DNA of 64,000 nucleotides from Bacteroidota bacterium (GTDB lineage Bacteria; Bacteroidota; Bacteroidia; Chitinophagales; Chitinophagaceae): NCBI GenBank assembly GCA_018267925.1, contig JAFDXO010000121.1, positions 1 to 64,000 of the forward strand, read 5' to 3'. Shown piece by piece: positions 34,416 to 43,609 of this stretch (position 1 is its first letter; each line of letters starts with the position of its first letter). The notes under the pieces were generated by a model. It saw only the letters and a program-made list of their open reading frames with translations, ran no database searches and was not told where the DNA came from. The position numbers and the translations under genes were made by a program.

Positions 34416-35728
34416 TGCCCCATCAATCTTTTCAACTCCAAATCCGCTTTCAAATAATCAATCACCGCATTCAGATAATTTTGTTGAGCTTCACGCAAGG
34501 CATTATCCGCCAATAAAACATCGGTCAGACTTGCTGTTCCTTGTTTTTGTTGCAGTATGGTTTGAGCATAAATCGTTTGTGCTAAATCAATTTGACTTTG
34601 TGTGGTAGTAACGGTTTTTTGTGCTACGGCTCGCTGTTGCGAAGCATTTTCAATTTCCATTTTGTTTTTATCGGCAATCAATTCAGATTGCAGTTCATTA
34701 TTTTTGATTTCAAACTTTTTCTGATTGATTTTTCGCTGTGTAACCGTGCCGTTAAAAATGGGGTAGCTCAGTTGAATGCCTGCAAAACCTATGGGGTAGA
34801 ATTTCAAAAAATCGTTGGGCTTTTTATCATATCCAAAACCTGTAGTTCCATAAGTTGCAAAGAGATTAAGCGAAGGCACAAACCTTGATTGCCGCAATGT
34901 AGCCAGCTCGCTTTGTAATAACTTTTTTTGTGTTTGAATGATTTTAAAATCCAAACTTGAAGCCGATGAATATTCAATGGAAGCTTTAAACACTACACTG
35001 CTTTCTACCGCAAACTCTGTCTTTAAATCAATCCCCATATTTAGTTTCAGCACATTCAGTATTTGAGCGTATTTATTATTTGCCACTTCTCTTTGTGTAG
35101 CCAGTTGCTCCGCTTGTAGTTTCACTTTGTTTACATCGCTTCCTTTTGCCAGCAATTGTTCTTTCAGTAATTCGGTATTCTTCAATAGTTTTCCGGTGTT
35201 ACGCAGATTACTATCCAAAAATGCCAACTGATGTTGCAGGATTTGAGCGTTGTAATACAGTGTAGTAATATCATACCAAACCTGCTCTTCCGATTTTTGA
35301 TATTGCAGTTGAGTTACTTCGCCTGCGGCTTTTGTAACATTAATAGCACCATATAACTGTGGATTATAAATAGGCATTGCCAACTGCACATTGGCATTTA
35401 TATTATGTGGAACACCAAATTGCAAATCTCTGAATTGCCCTTCGGGAACAGTTGGATTTAATGCACTCAACGGCATTAACTGCGTAGGAAGTTCCCAGAA
35501 ATACTTGTAATCGGCATTGGCATTTATCTTAGGAATAAGATTCGCTTTTGCTTCTTTTTCCTTTTGATTATTGATAGCAATATTATTCCTGTTTATCTGC
35601 AAGGTTTTATTATGAACCAGCGCAGTATCCAAGCATTGGTTTAATGTCCAGACATCTTGCGCCTGAACGGTATTCCATCCTATAAAGAGGAATAAAGCAG
35701 GAATGAGTTTGTGAATATTCACTAACAT
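34397..35728 (-). CDS. TolC-family outer membrane channel
   Basis: A 443-residue outer membrane efflux protein: signal peptide (LIPALFLFIGWNTVQAQ), two long alpha-helical OEP repeats (VWTLNQCLDTALVHNKTLQ at the start of the first) and strands such as YPIFNGTVTQRKI. The C-terminal part carries the usual LTDVLLADNALREAQQNYL pattern. It forms the outer membrane exit of the RND pump encoded downstream. Confidence 0.9.
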   Translation of the reverse strand: MLVNIHKLIPALFLFIGWNTVQAQDVWTLNQCLDTALVHNKTLQINRNNIAINNQKEKEAKANLIPKINANADYKYFWELPTQLMPLSALNPTVPEGQFRDLQFGVPHNINANVQLAMPIYNPQLYGAINVTKAAGEVTQLQYQKSEEQVWYDITTLYYNAQILQHQLAFLDSNLRNTGKLLKNTELLKEQLLAKGSDVNKVKLQAEQLATQREVANNKYAQILNVLKLNMGIDLKTEFAVESSVVFKASIEYSSASSLDFKIIQTQKKLLQSELATLRQSRFVPSLNLFATYGTTGFGYDKKPNDFLKFYPIGFAGIQLSYPIFNGTVTQRKINQKKFEIKNNELQSELIADKNKMEIENASQQRAVAQKTVTTTQSQIDLAQTIYAQTILQQKQGTASLTDVLLADNALREAQQNYLNAVIDYLKADLELKRLMGQLKIKS

Positions 35729-35750
35729 AACGAGTCAAATTTTTTTGTTT

Positions 35751-36344
35751 TTACTTTTCAATCATTTTTAAAATTCCTTCCAATACCGCTTTGCCATCTT
35801 TTATCAAGTTGGATTTATGACCTGATAATTTCCATTTTAAAACGGTCATCCTCATTCCTCCGATAATGATAGTTGTTAATGTAGAAGCACCTATTAGGTT
35901 GTTATATTGTTCTAATTCTTGTCCTCTTTTAATATTTGCTTTTACAAAATCCTGCATCATATCCATAATTTCAGCAACTTTATTACTCAGGTTTTCTTCG
36001 TAATGAAAAATACTTTCCGCAAATATTACACTCACTATGGCAGGTTTATTCACGAACGTTTGCAGTTGTGAGTTGAAAATAGCTCTCAGTTTAGTCGCCT
36101 CCGAATCACTTGTTTTAAATGGTAGGGATTGAATGCGGTTTCTCATTTCCGTTTTAAAATATTCTAATAAACTCCAAAGGATTTCATTTTTACTTTTAAA
36201 ATGACGATATAATGCAGGTTCTGATAATCCAATGTCTTCTGCCAAAGTTTTTATAGTCAAATTCTGAATACCGAATTTTGATATTCTATTCGTAGCAGCT
36301 TCCATAATTTCTATTTGTCGGTCTGTAAACTGTTGCATATTCAA
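35751..36344 (-). CDS. TetR/AcrR-family repressor of the efflux operon
   Basis: A 197-residue regulator with the TetR DNA-binding domain (LTIKTLAEDIGLSEPALYRH, then FKSKNEIL) at about residues 20-60 and a helical ligand-binding domain. It is the first gene of the TetR-TolC-HlyD-RND operon, 22 bases before tolC, so autoregulation and control of the pump are likely. Confidence 0.9.
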   Translation of the reverse strand: MNMQQFTDRQIEIMEAATNRISKFGIQNLTIKTLAEDIGLSEPALYRHFKSKNEILWSLLEYFKTEMRNRIQSLPFKTSDSEATKLRAIFNSQLQTFVNKPAIVSVIFAESIFHYEENLSNKVAEIMDMMQDFVKANIKRGQELEQYNNLIGASTLTTIIIGGMRMTVLKWKLSGHKSNLIKDGKAVLEGILKMIEK

Positions 36345-36441
36345 GTCAAGTTAGTTAGCGTTCACTTACAAAAGTATTTCAATTTCTGAATACTACAAAA
36401 TTCTCTTTACTTAAATTTTAAAGTTACCTACTTTGTTGCCG

Positions 36442-36843
36442 TCATTCGGTTGTCCAATCTTCGATAATTATTCCATCAAGTCGGTCAAAGTCGCTTACGT
36501 TTTTTGTTACCAAAGTTAGGTTGTTGAAAATGGCTGTTGCTCCTATTAGCAAATCAAAATCGTCCAACATTCTGCCTTGGGTTTTCAGTCTGGCTTTTTC
36601 TTTTGCGTAAATGTCGAGAACTGGAAAAATAGGAAGGACATCAAACTTATCTGTAAATGCTTCGATATTTTTTCGGTTCCTTTCTTTTTGTATACTATTT
36701 TCAACACCATATTTTAATTCGGCTATTGTTACTTCCGATAAAAGACAATTTTCTTCGCCAATTGCTTTGATTTTATGATGCAAATCAAATTGTCCTTTGA
36801 CGAAATAGATGCAAATGTTGGTGTCAAGCAAGTATTTTTTCAC
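36442..36843 (-). CDS. PIN-domain toxin, VapC-like
   Basis: A 133-residue PIN-domain ribonuclease with the acidic residues in the expected order: Asp in LLDTNICIY, Glu in TIAELKYGV, and Asp in DDFDLLIGATA plus NVSDFDRL near the end. VapC toxins cleave tRNA or rRNA. Its start overlaps the antitoxin stop by 4 bases. Confidence 0.88.
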   Translation of the reverse strand: MKKYLLDTNICIYFVKGQFDLHHKIKAIGEENCLLSEVTIAELKYGVENSIQKERNRKNIEAFTDKFDVLPIFPVLDIYAKEKARLKTQGRMLDDFDLLIGATAIFNNLTLVTKNVSDFDRLDGIIIEDWTTE

Positions 36844-37088
36844 AATTCTTCTCTTTTTCGGGTGAAGCTTCTTGCCGCTTTAAGTTCTGCAACTAATTCA
36901 TCTGCTGTTTGGTCAGACACCCAAGAACCATATAACTTCTCAAGAGAAATTTCTTTCTCTTTCTTTTTGGTCGTTTTCATTGACTTTGAAAGTCGGGCGA
37001 TTAATTCCAATTTATTATTTGGACTAAGGCTTTTCAGCAACGTAAAGTAACTGTCAATCAAGTTTGTATTTAAGTCTGCTGTTTTCAT
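36840..37088 (-). CDS. putative antitoxin partner of the PIN-domain toxin
   Basis: An 82-residue protein with a helical N-terminal part (LIDSYFTLLKSLSPNNKLEL then IARLSKSM), a basic stretch (KTTKKKEKE) and the C-terminal toxin-binding-like region WVSDQTADELVAELKAARSF. No known DNA-binding fold is evident, but the position and 4-base overlap with vapC make antitoxin the best reading. ATG at 37088 was preferred to GTG at 37109. TATCTTTG (minus, 37119-37112) is a likely promoter core. Confidence 0.75.
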   Translation of the reverse strand: MKTADLNTNLIDSYFTLLKSLSPNNKLELIARLSKSMKTTKKKEKEISLEKLYGSWVSDQTADELVAELKAARSFTRKREEL

Positions 37089-37164
37089 CTTTTCTACCTT
37101 TTTAATCACTACAAAGATAACTAAAATTCTTTTGTTAGCTTTTTAGTTTACCAATTTTCAAAGA

Positions 37165-37895
37165 TAGTAACTAATGATAGGTTTTAGTAGTTTTGCAAAA
37201 AAATCTATTATGAAATGTCCTAAGTGTGGAAGCGACCACAAGGTAAAAAATGGTATTGTTAGGAACTTACAACGCTATAAATGCAAAGAATGTTCAAACA
37301 ATTACACAGTTGAGAAGAAATCCACAGCCGTAGGTATTGGCACACAGAGAATGGGATTGATGATGTATTTAGAAGGCTTAGGGTTTAACTCGATCGGGCG
37401 AATATTAGGAGTTAGCCACGTTGCTGTATTAAAATGGGTGCGAAAATATGGATCGGAACTTAATGCTATTAAAAATGACAACCCTGTGCGAATAATTGAA
37501 GCGGATGAGATGCATAGTTATATCGGTTCAAAAAAAACTACTGTTGGTTATGGTTTGCAGTTGATAGAGATGCAGGAAAGCACATTGGTTTCACTGTTGG
37601 GAACAGAGGTAGTGAAACAGGAAGAAAACTTTGGGAACAAATTGAACCCTACGCAACGGGTAAAGTAATGGCAGATTATTGGAAAGTATATAACGATGTT
37701 ATTCCTGCTGAAAAATTAATTCAAACAAAAAAAGGAAACCTATACAGTAGAAAGTTACAATGGGCTGTTCCGACATTTTTTGGCAAGGTTCAGAAGAAAA
37801 ACGAAGTGTTATTCAAAATCATTAGAAATGCTCGTATTATCTGTGAATTTACTAATAGCTAAACGAAATAATGAGCTATCTATTTTAAGTTACTA
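37165..37895 (+). mobile_element. IS1-family insertion sequence, decayed
   Basis: About 731 bp bounded by imperfect 16-bp inverted repeats: TAGTAACTAATGATAG at 37165-37180 and the complement of CTATTTTAAGTTACTA at 37880-37895 (about 13 of 16 agree). It contains one broken IS1-type transposase gene. No clear target-site duplication was found at the edges, in keeping with an old insertion. Confidence 0.7.
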
Positions 37896-37896
37896 A
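37210..37896 (+). pseudogene. IS1-family transposase, two frameshifts
   Basis: The N-terminal part has an InsA-type zinc finger (CPKCGSDHKVKNG ... RYKCKECSNNYTV), a helix-turn-helix (SIGRILGVSHVAVLKWVRK) and the IS1 DDE start EADEMHSYIGSKK. Around 37600 the reading frame must shift to reach WEQIEPYATGKVMADYWKVY, and at the A-run near 37730 it must shift again to continue into ETYTVESYNGLFRHFLARF and FRRKTKCYSKSLEMLVLSVN. Neither shift is at the place of the natural InsA-InsB frameshift. The stop falls in the right inverted repeat. A promoter core TAGTTTTG lies at 37188-37195. Confidence 0.85.
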
Positions 37897-38023
37897 TGCC
37901 TATTTAACTAATGAAATAATTATATTCTTATCATGTATTAATATATCGATATTAACAAGAAGATTTTTAATTGTCTCCAATGAGAGGTAGTAAAGCCAAA
38001 GATGTGAAATATTTCGCTCTAAA

Positions 38024-39079
38024 TTAATGCTCTTCTTCAAAAAATACCTTATAAAAATTCAAACCCGATTCTTTATCAAATCCTCGTTCTATTCGCTCTC
38101 TATTTCCATGAACATAAATATGGAAATTTTTATCTAACTTCAATACACTTTTTAAACTTTTTACATTTTTTTTTACTGCAGCTTCTGAAATGTCAAAGTC
38201 TGATTCAAAAGTACGGTCGTGTGTTTGTTCAAATTGTTTTTCAAACTTCCGGAATGATTGAATGAGTTCTTTATCACCAAAAACTTGTTCTTCAAATTGA
38301 CCTTTATCAAAACTTTCGTTTTTCTTAAAGTAGTTTACGGAATTATTGAGCATCTCTATTTGTTGTACTCGCTCAACTTCATATTCTGTAGGGATTTGTT
38401 GAACTATAAATTCTTTGCATAATTGAATGTAGTCTTCGGTTGCATGATATTCATCGTTGGCGGCTTTTATTTTTAAAAATTGGTCTTTCCAAAATTGTGC
38501 CTCTCCCCCTTTAGTTGTTCGATCTACCACCTGAACTAAAAAACCATCCTCTTTTTGTATGTTGAAGATAATGCATCCCTTATCCATTTTTTCAGGGTTT
38601 ATGCCTTCATCAGATGAAAATTGATAATGTCCTTTTATATTTTCAAGTCTCAAATAACTTGCTTTAGATTCTGTTTTATAGATACCTACGGCATCTGTAA
38701 GAACTCCATTAATCGGACAACTTTTAAAATGAACAACATGCAATTCACCTGATTTGATTTGTGGCAATTGGGTTATGTCGTAAAGGTGACGGGCTATATT
38801 ATTGGATTGAAACAAAAAGCTATCGGGCTGATCAAAAATTGTTTTGACAAAATGAAAAACTTCGTTTAGATTTAAATCTGTCGGATGCCAAAGATGATAA
38901 GATCCTGTTTCGCGAAACGGAGTAAGGAAATATTGTAGCAATAATTGCTTTAAAATTGGATTATCAATATCTATTAGTTCTGCGCACAATTGAAGAGGTT
39001 CACCGGCTGTTCTGTTCCCAATATATTGCGTAGCTAATGCGTCAATTGAAATATCGTTCAATGAAAATATGGATGACAT
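38024..39079 (-). CDS. nucleoid-associated protein (NdpA/YejK-like)
   Basis: A 351-residue protein with the layout of the 37-kDa nucleoid-associated family: an N-terminal block ending LLQYFLTPFRETGSYHLW, the middle GELHVVHFKSCPINGVLTDA, GCIIFNIQKEDGFLVQVVDR and a C-terminal FHIYVHGNRERIERG. Family members bind the nucleoid; a precise role is not known. The start at 39079 (MSSIFSLND) fits better than a 4-residue extension. Confidence 0.8.
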   Translation of the reverse strand: MSSIFSLNDISIDALATQYIGNRTAGEPLQLCAELIDIDNPILKQLLLQYFLTPFRETGSYHLWHPTDLNLNEVFHFVKTIFDQPDSFLFQSNNIARHLYDITQLPQIKSGELHVVHFKSCPINGVLTDAVGIYKTESKASYLRLENIKGHYQFSSDEGINPEKMDKGCIIFNIQKEDGFLVQVVDRTTKGGEAQFWKDQFLKIKAANDEYHATEDYIQLCKEFIVQQIPTEYEVERVQQIEMLNNSVNYFKKNESFDKGQFEEQVFGDKELIQSFRKFEKQFEQTHDRTFESDFDISEAAVKKNVKSLKSVLKLDKNFHIYVHGNRERIERGFDKESGLNFYKVFFEEEH

Positions 39080-39139
39080 AAAAAGTCGCAAATTATAGCT
39101 TCTTTCGTTGCGAAATTTTTAATCTTTGCGATTTAACTT

Positions 39140-40357
39140 CTAAGAATATAAAAGCTTTGTCGGACGCTTAATCCAACGTATTAAGGACACTACCAAGGCT
39201 CCGGTAAAAAGCAGTATAGCAGCAGTTAATAAAAGCCAATTAACAATGCCGCTACTGAGCATAAACATAAATCCCAACCCCTGCATAAAGAGGACAACTT
39301 CGTTTAACAATACCCCAACTATAAAAACTGCAAGAGCTGCACCAGAAGCACCTTTTGGAGAAATTAAATTGATCTGAATGAAATAAGCCAGTAGATATAA
39401 CGTAACAAAGCCCAACAATACTAAATGCAAAAAACCTATGATAACAGGTCGATTGGAAAAAACTAATGGACCCAAAGCAGGGATGATAGTCAACGATTGA
39501 AAAAACATTTTTAATCCAAACGCAACAGTAGCAATAAACGCAATGCGCTTAACAATGGGTTGAATATGCTCCAGATGAGGCTTTAAAGAAGCCATCATAA
39601 TTAGAAAGCTAACCAAAGAACACACGGTCAAGAAGCTACCAATATAGGCAATAGTTCGTATCACATTATGGGGATAATGCCATAAATAAGACATGAACAT
39701 GGCAGGAATAACAGTAACATTTAAAATACGCGAAAAGGCACGAGTAGCTTTGTTTTCCACTTGAGCATATTGCAGCATTAAAGCCATAACAGCCAAAGAA
39801 AAGAACCCGCTGTATTGAAGATGAAGGTATGTATAAACTGCATCTTTATAAAAGTAAACATCCTTTGACCGAGTTACCATCAAATAGGCTAAAGTGAAAG
39901 CACCAACTGACGACAAGGCTAAATAAAAAACCGATGCCCCGGACAATAATTTGACTGATTTTGCAGCATTTACCTTTTTAAGATCGCGAAGAAAAATGTA
40001 GGTGTAGAAATAAGTTGAAAAAATAAACAAGGATGAAAACAAGATGGAATAAAACGCATAGCCTTGCAGGGGAAAGCTAAACAACATGCCATAAGCATTG
40101 AACAGAATGATAGATATAATGATGTTGTAAAGCCTTCTTTTAGAACCTTCAGGTTTTATGATTCTAAAAGTCATTAGTGATAACAAAGCAATCGTAACCC
40201 ATCCGCCAAAAGCAAAATGAGAATGAGCATGAAGCACATATTGAAAGGTAATAAAAGGAAGAGAAAAAATCATTTTGCTTCTCAAGGTTAATCCTAATAA
40301 AGCTACAATTGACAGATTGGTAAGTGCGATTTTAATCCAACGTTCTAAGTTATTCAT
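39140..40357 (-). CDS. polytopic membrane protein of the NO-reductase cluster
   Basis: A 405-residue protein with about 12 membrane helices. Conserved-looking His occur at helix ends: QYVLHAHSHFAFGGW, YTYLHLQYSGFF, YLWHYPHNVIRT and GFLHLVLLGFVTLY, an arrangement reminiscent of heme- or copper-binding membrane proteins such as NnrS and of heme-copper oxidase subunit I. I recognise it only as a protein that tends to accompany nor genes in Bacteroidota. It is the last gene of the group norC-norB-rrf2-this, 51 bases after the Rrf2 gene. Confidence 0.75.
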   Translation of the reverse strand: MNNLERWIKIALTNLSIVALLGLTLRSKMIFSLPFITFQYVLHAHSHFAFGGWVTIALLSLMTFRIIKPEGSKRRLYNIIISIILFNAYGMLFSFPLQGYAFYSILFSSLFIFSTYFYTYIFLRDLKKVNAAKSVKLLSGASVFYLALSSVGAFTLAYLMVTRSKDVYFYKDAVYTYLHLQYSGFFSLAVMALMLQYAQVENKATRAFSRILNVTVIPAMFMSYLWHYPHNVIRTIAYIGSFLTVCSLVSFLIMMASLKPHLEHIQPIVKRIAFIATVAFGLKMFFQSLTIIPALGPLVFSNRPVIIGFLHLVLLGFVTLYLLAYFIQINLISPKGASGAALAVFIVGVLLNEVVLFMQGLGFMFMLSSGIVNWLLLTAAILLFTGALVVSLIRWIKRPTKLLYS

Positions 40358-40408
40358 TATTCTATTTGAATCTATATTGAGACAATCAGCATTTCTGCAA
40401 CATCAAAT

Positions 40409-40843
40409 TTATCGCATTAAAACTGATATCCCTTCATTAAAATTAACGGACAACATACCAATTGATGTTTGATCCAACATTTTTATTGCTTGTGCTCGAA
40501 TTTGCTTAAATTGAGTATGAACGGGGCAAGGTGTAGTGTCTGAGCAAGGTCCCGTACCTAATGCACAACGAGTATAAATAGCATCTCCATCAATAGTCAA
40601 GACAACCATTTTTATAGGTGTTTGAAGTTGTTGTTCAGTTACAAAAAATCCACCATTGGGACCCTTTTGTGAGGATACTATTCCACGCTTTGTTAGTTCT
40701 TGCAATATTTTAGAAGTAAAAGGTTTGGGTGCACCAATTTCCTTTCCAATTTCCACAGCTCCTACCCTTCTCTGAAATTCTTTTTGAGAGGCTATATACA
40801 CAACAGCGCGAATAGCATATTTACAAGTCTTTGAGAACATCAT
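40409..40843 (-). CDS. Rrf2-family transcriptional regulator (NsrR/IscR-like)
   Basis: A 144-residue winged-helix regulator: KTCKYAIRAVVYIA, GAPKPFTSKILQELTKRGIV and QKGPNGGFFV, followed by three cysteines (CALGTGPCSDTTPC) of the Fe-S cluster type. NsrR-type proteins sense nitric oxide through this cluster. It lies 28 bases after norB, so it is well placed to regulate the NO-detoxifying genes. Confidence 0.9.
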   Translation of the reverse strand: MMFSKTCKYAIRAVVYIASQKEFQRRVGAVEIGKEIGAPKPFTSKILQELTKRGIVSSQKGPNGGFFVTEQQLQTPIKMVVLTIDGDAIYTRCALGTGPCSDTTPCPVHTQFKQIRAQAIKMLDQTSIGMLSVNFNEGISVLMR

Positions 40844-40871
40844 TTATTCTAACTGGTATTAGCAAACCTAT

Positions 40872-42248
40872 TTATTCTACTTCCATCATGGTTGATTTCA
40901 CATGATACTTAGTAGTTGATTCTACCATGTTGGGCTTGCCTAATTTCCAATATTTTATGGCCACAAAATAATTCCAAATAATGGTAAACATACCAACAAA
41001 CAAAAATATTCCGGCAAAAGCAAAAACATGCAAGGTAGTGAGAACAGGCTTCATCATTTGTTGAAAATTTGTCATACCAAGCCAAACTTCACGATAACCC
41101 TTTAACAAGCCCGCCACAACCAATGCTCCCCAAAACACCAAAAGACTAATTGCAACTGTAAGAAAGCCAACATTCAAAAGTTTTCTGTTTCGTTCTGGCA
41201 ATCTGTCAATTTTTAGAATATATCCTAAAGAGCCTAATAGAATCATGGAATTAATGCCAATAGTAGCCCCCATTGCATGAGCCACGGTGATGTGTGTGCC
41301 ATGTGTATAACGATTGATTGCCGGAATGCTCATCATCAATGCTAAACCAAGGTTCAAATAAGCCCAAAATTCAGCGTGCATAATGAAGCGATGTGTAAAT
41401 AAATAGCGATATTTTCTTGCTTGGCTTATTTTGTTTTTAAAATCAATACAAATAGCTATAAACACAATCCACTCAGTCATGCTAACAGCATAAGCTAAAT
41501 GACGGACAAATGATGTAGCCGGAAGATTATATACATGATGCCCCCAATTGATCATCAAATTCACCACACCAATAAAGTAGAAGGTATAAGCCTTCTTGGA
41601 TCGTGCAATGCTTCCATCGCCTAATAGCCGAGACATGATGTAGAGTGAAGTGCCATAAATCATTTGATTCCAAGCCCCTACCATTGCCCCATTCGACTTC
41701 CATTGGATAGTCATTTCTCGTAAAAAAGATTGGCGAAACCAAGGAATTTGATATAAGTTTTGTTCTGTAAAAGTGAGTAGAAAAAAGATCAAACCGGTTG
41801 CCCACATCCAAACGTAAAGAGGAGGATTTTTAAAACTTTTTTTCCATCCTGAAAAGAAGCTATACATCAAGAATATCCACGCTATAAAAATAGGAAAGCA
41901 TAAAAATGGAGGAAATTCCCAATACTCTCTACCGCCAAATTTCTTTAATGAATAAAAGCCAAAAATGGTAAGGATAGTGGCAACCCAAATCCATACAAAA
42001 GCCTTTTCTGATTTGGTTTCTTTGGTGCCAAAAACATTTTTTTTAAAAAAAAGTAAACCCGTAGCAGCCCCGCTTATGATCCAAAACAAAGCAGCTGAAA
42101 CGTGCATGGGGCGCAGCTGATAAAAAGGCAAATAACGATTATAGAACTCAGGATACAAAAAGGCAAATGCGGCAATCATGCCAAAAAACAACGTTAGCAA
42201 CAGCAGACTTAGCGTAAAAGCAGTAAAAAATTTTAGTGTTTTGGTCAT
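40872..42248 (-). CDS. norB: nitric oxide reductase large subunit
   Basis: A 458-residue, about 12-helix heme-copper family protein of the cNOR type. Histidine ligands are visible: RPMHVSAALFW for the low-spin heme, WGHHVYNLP and RHLAYAVSM for the iron B site, and HGTHITVAHAMGATIGINSM for the hemes. It reduces 2 NO to N2O using electrons from NorC. The ATG at 42248 overlaps the TGA of norC by 4 bases. Confidence 0.93.
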   Translation of the reverse strand: MTKTLKFFTAFTLSLLLLTLFFGMIAAFAFLYPEFYNRYLPFYQLRPMHVSAALFWIISGAATGLLFFKKNVFGTKETKSEKAFVWIWVATILTIFGFYSLKKFGGREYWEFPPFLCFPIFIAWIFLMYSFFSGWKKSFKNPPLYVWMWATGLIFFLLTFTEQNLYQIPWFRQSFLREMTIQWKSNGAMVGAWNQMIYGTSLYIMSRLLGDGSIARSKKAYTFYFIGVVNLMINWGHHVYNLPATSFVRHLAYAVSMTEWIVFIAICIDFKNKISQARKYRYLFTHRFIMHAEFWAYLNLGLALMMSIPAINRYTHGTHITVAHAMGATIGINSMILLGSLGYILKIDRLPERNRKLLNVGFLTVAISLLVFWGALVVAGLLKGYREVWLGMTNFQQMMKPVLTTLHVFAFAGIFLFVGMFTIIWNYFVAIKYWKLGKPNMVESTTKYHVKSTMMEVE

Positions 42249-42637
42249 TTGTGGGATATAATATAGGTTCCAGTCCAATGAACGGAAGAATCGGGTACTT
42301 GGGTTTGTCCGCTCTTATCAACCCATGAAAGAAAGGCTATAACATCGTTAACTTCCTCTTTCGTTAAATGAAAATCAGGCATTTTGCCGGTTCCATGTTC
42401 TATAATACCACGCATATAATTGGGACCTTTTTGAGATGCCACATTGGTTAAATCAGGCCCCATATATCCACCCAATCCATAAAATTGATGGCAAGACTGG
42501 CAATTTTTATCTTGCCAAACTTTCCAGCCGCGCTGAGCAGCTGTGTCAGGAGCATCCGGTTTGTTATCGCAAAAAAAATAAACAATACCCGAATAACACC
42601 CAAAAAAAAGGAAGGTAAGTAACAGAATCTTTTTCAC
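42245..42637 (-). CDS. norC: nitric oxide reductase cytochrome c subunit
   Basis: A 130-residue protein with one N-terminal membrane anchor (ILLLTFLFFGCYSGIVYFFC) and a heme c site NCQSCHQFYGLGG with the distal Met in GKMPDFHLT. It passes electrons to NorB. The GTG at 42637 places the anchor at the N-terminus as in known NorC; an ATG at 42679 would add 14 residues and move the start into the promoter region. Confidence 0.88.
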   Translation of the reverse strand: MKKILLLTFLFFGCYSGIVYFFCDNKPDAPDTAAQRGWKVWQDKNCQSCHQFYGLGGYMGPDLTNVASQKGPNYMRGIIEHGTGKMPDFHLTKEEVNDVIAFLSWVDKSGQTQVPDSSVHWTGTYIISHK

Positions 42638-42659
42638 GGAATACGGCGGAAATAGATGG

Positions 42660-42724
42660 CAAAACAATAGAAAAACCATAGACTAAACTATGACGTGCAT
42701 CATAGCTCTTTGTGACGAGCATCA
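42660..42724 (-). promoter_or_regulatory. norC promoter with two Crp/Fnr-like boxes
   Basis: Two 12-bp boxes of the form TGAyGnnCGTCA on the minus strand: TGATGCACGTCA (42702-42691, inside the longer inverted repeat CTATGATGCACGTCATAG, 42705-42688) and TGATGCTCGTCA (42724-42713), spaced 22 bp, two helical turns. A -7-like TTGTTTTG lies at 42667-42660. With a start near 42654 the proximal box would be centred near -42, the usual place for an activating Crp/Fnr dimer. Confidence 0.55.
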
Positions 42725-43021
42725 ATTTTCAGGAAATAGAAATTAAATTATATTTCATAAATAAATACATTGTATTGATTTAAGTAAAATACTTGTCCTA
42801 CACTAAGAAAAATAATCATATTATAAATGAATATAGCACTTGAAATGCCTTTTACATAATAAAAAGAATAACCCTTTGGATTTCTAAGGCTCAATATTTT
42901 TTCAGCCAAAACCCAAAGAGTTATCTAAAATACTTTAGTATATTCAAGACTCAACTACGACAATTACCCTACTTTTAGTGTAATGTCATCCAAGTTTAAA
43001 ACCCAACTACAAAAAGTCTAT
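42725..43021. other. AT-rich intergenic region, nothing recognised
   Basis: Between the norC boxes and the end of the fasciclin gene. No gene, clear terminator or repeat seen. Confidence 0.4.
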
Positions 43022-43588
43022 TTATTGTGGAGGCAATAACACTTGATCAATAGCATAAATGATACCATTTGCCGCAGGAATAGCACCTAAAATTTTTGCT
43101 TTTCCATTTATCATGATTACACCATCCTTTTTAGATATAGTAATATTACTTCCATTTACTTGACCAATAACCTGACCATCTTGAAGCAAATCTTCTTTTA
43201 GTACGGCTACCGACACATGGTACTGTAATATATCCTTCAGTTTGTCTTTGTTTTCCGGTTTCATAAGATTTTCAACTGTTCCGGCAGGTAGTTGATCGAA
43301 AGCTGCATTGGTCGGGGCAAAAACCGTGAAAGGGCCTGCATTGCTGAGTGCATCTACCAGCTCAGCTTGTTTTACAGCGGCAACTAAGGTAGAATGATCC
43401 TTACTACTCATTGCGGCCTGAACAATGTTTCTTTGAGATACATCATCTTGTACACCGGACTGGCCTGAAGGGGCAGAGGTATTAACGGTTTGATCTGTTG
43501 ATACGGCATCAGATTTCTCATTTGACTGATTGCAGCTAATTAAGGCACATGTGCCTAAAACAGTTACGAAAAGAAATAAACGTTTCAT
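43022..43588 (-). CDS. fasciclin-domain lipoprotein
   Basis: A 188-residue lipoprotein: signal peptide and lipobox (LGTCALISC), a Ser/Thr/Gln-rich linker and one FAS1 domain (about residues 60-186) with GPFTVFAPTNAAFDQLP, LQYHVSVAVL and ANGIIYAIDQVLLPP. Fasciclin domains mediate adhesion or protein binding. Its position between the nor genes and the Crp/Fnr gene, and the shared regulator boxes, suggest a link to NO or low-oxygen response; the biochemical role is unknown. The ATG at 43588 gives a clean signal peptide. Confidence 0.88.
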   Translation of the reverse strand: MKRLFLFVTVLGTCALISCNQSNEKSDAVSTDQTVNTSAPSGQSGVQDDVSQRNIVQAAMSSKDHSTLVAAVKQAELVDALSNAGPFTVFAPTNAAFDQLPAGTVENLMKPENKDKLKDILQYHVSVAVLKEDLLQDGQVIGQVNGSNITISKKDGVIMINGKAKILGAIPAANGIIYAIDQVLLPPQ

Positions 43589-43609
43589 TACTTGGAGTGT
43601 TTTGATATG

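Noticed and set aside
37590-37740. The IS1 frameshifts as programmed ribosomal frameshifting.
   Set aside because: Two shifts are needed and neither is at the InsA-InsB junction, so decay is the simpler reading.
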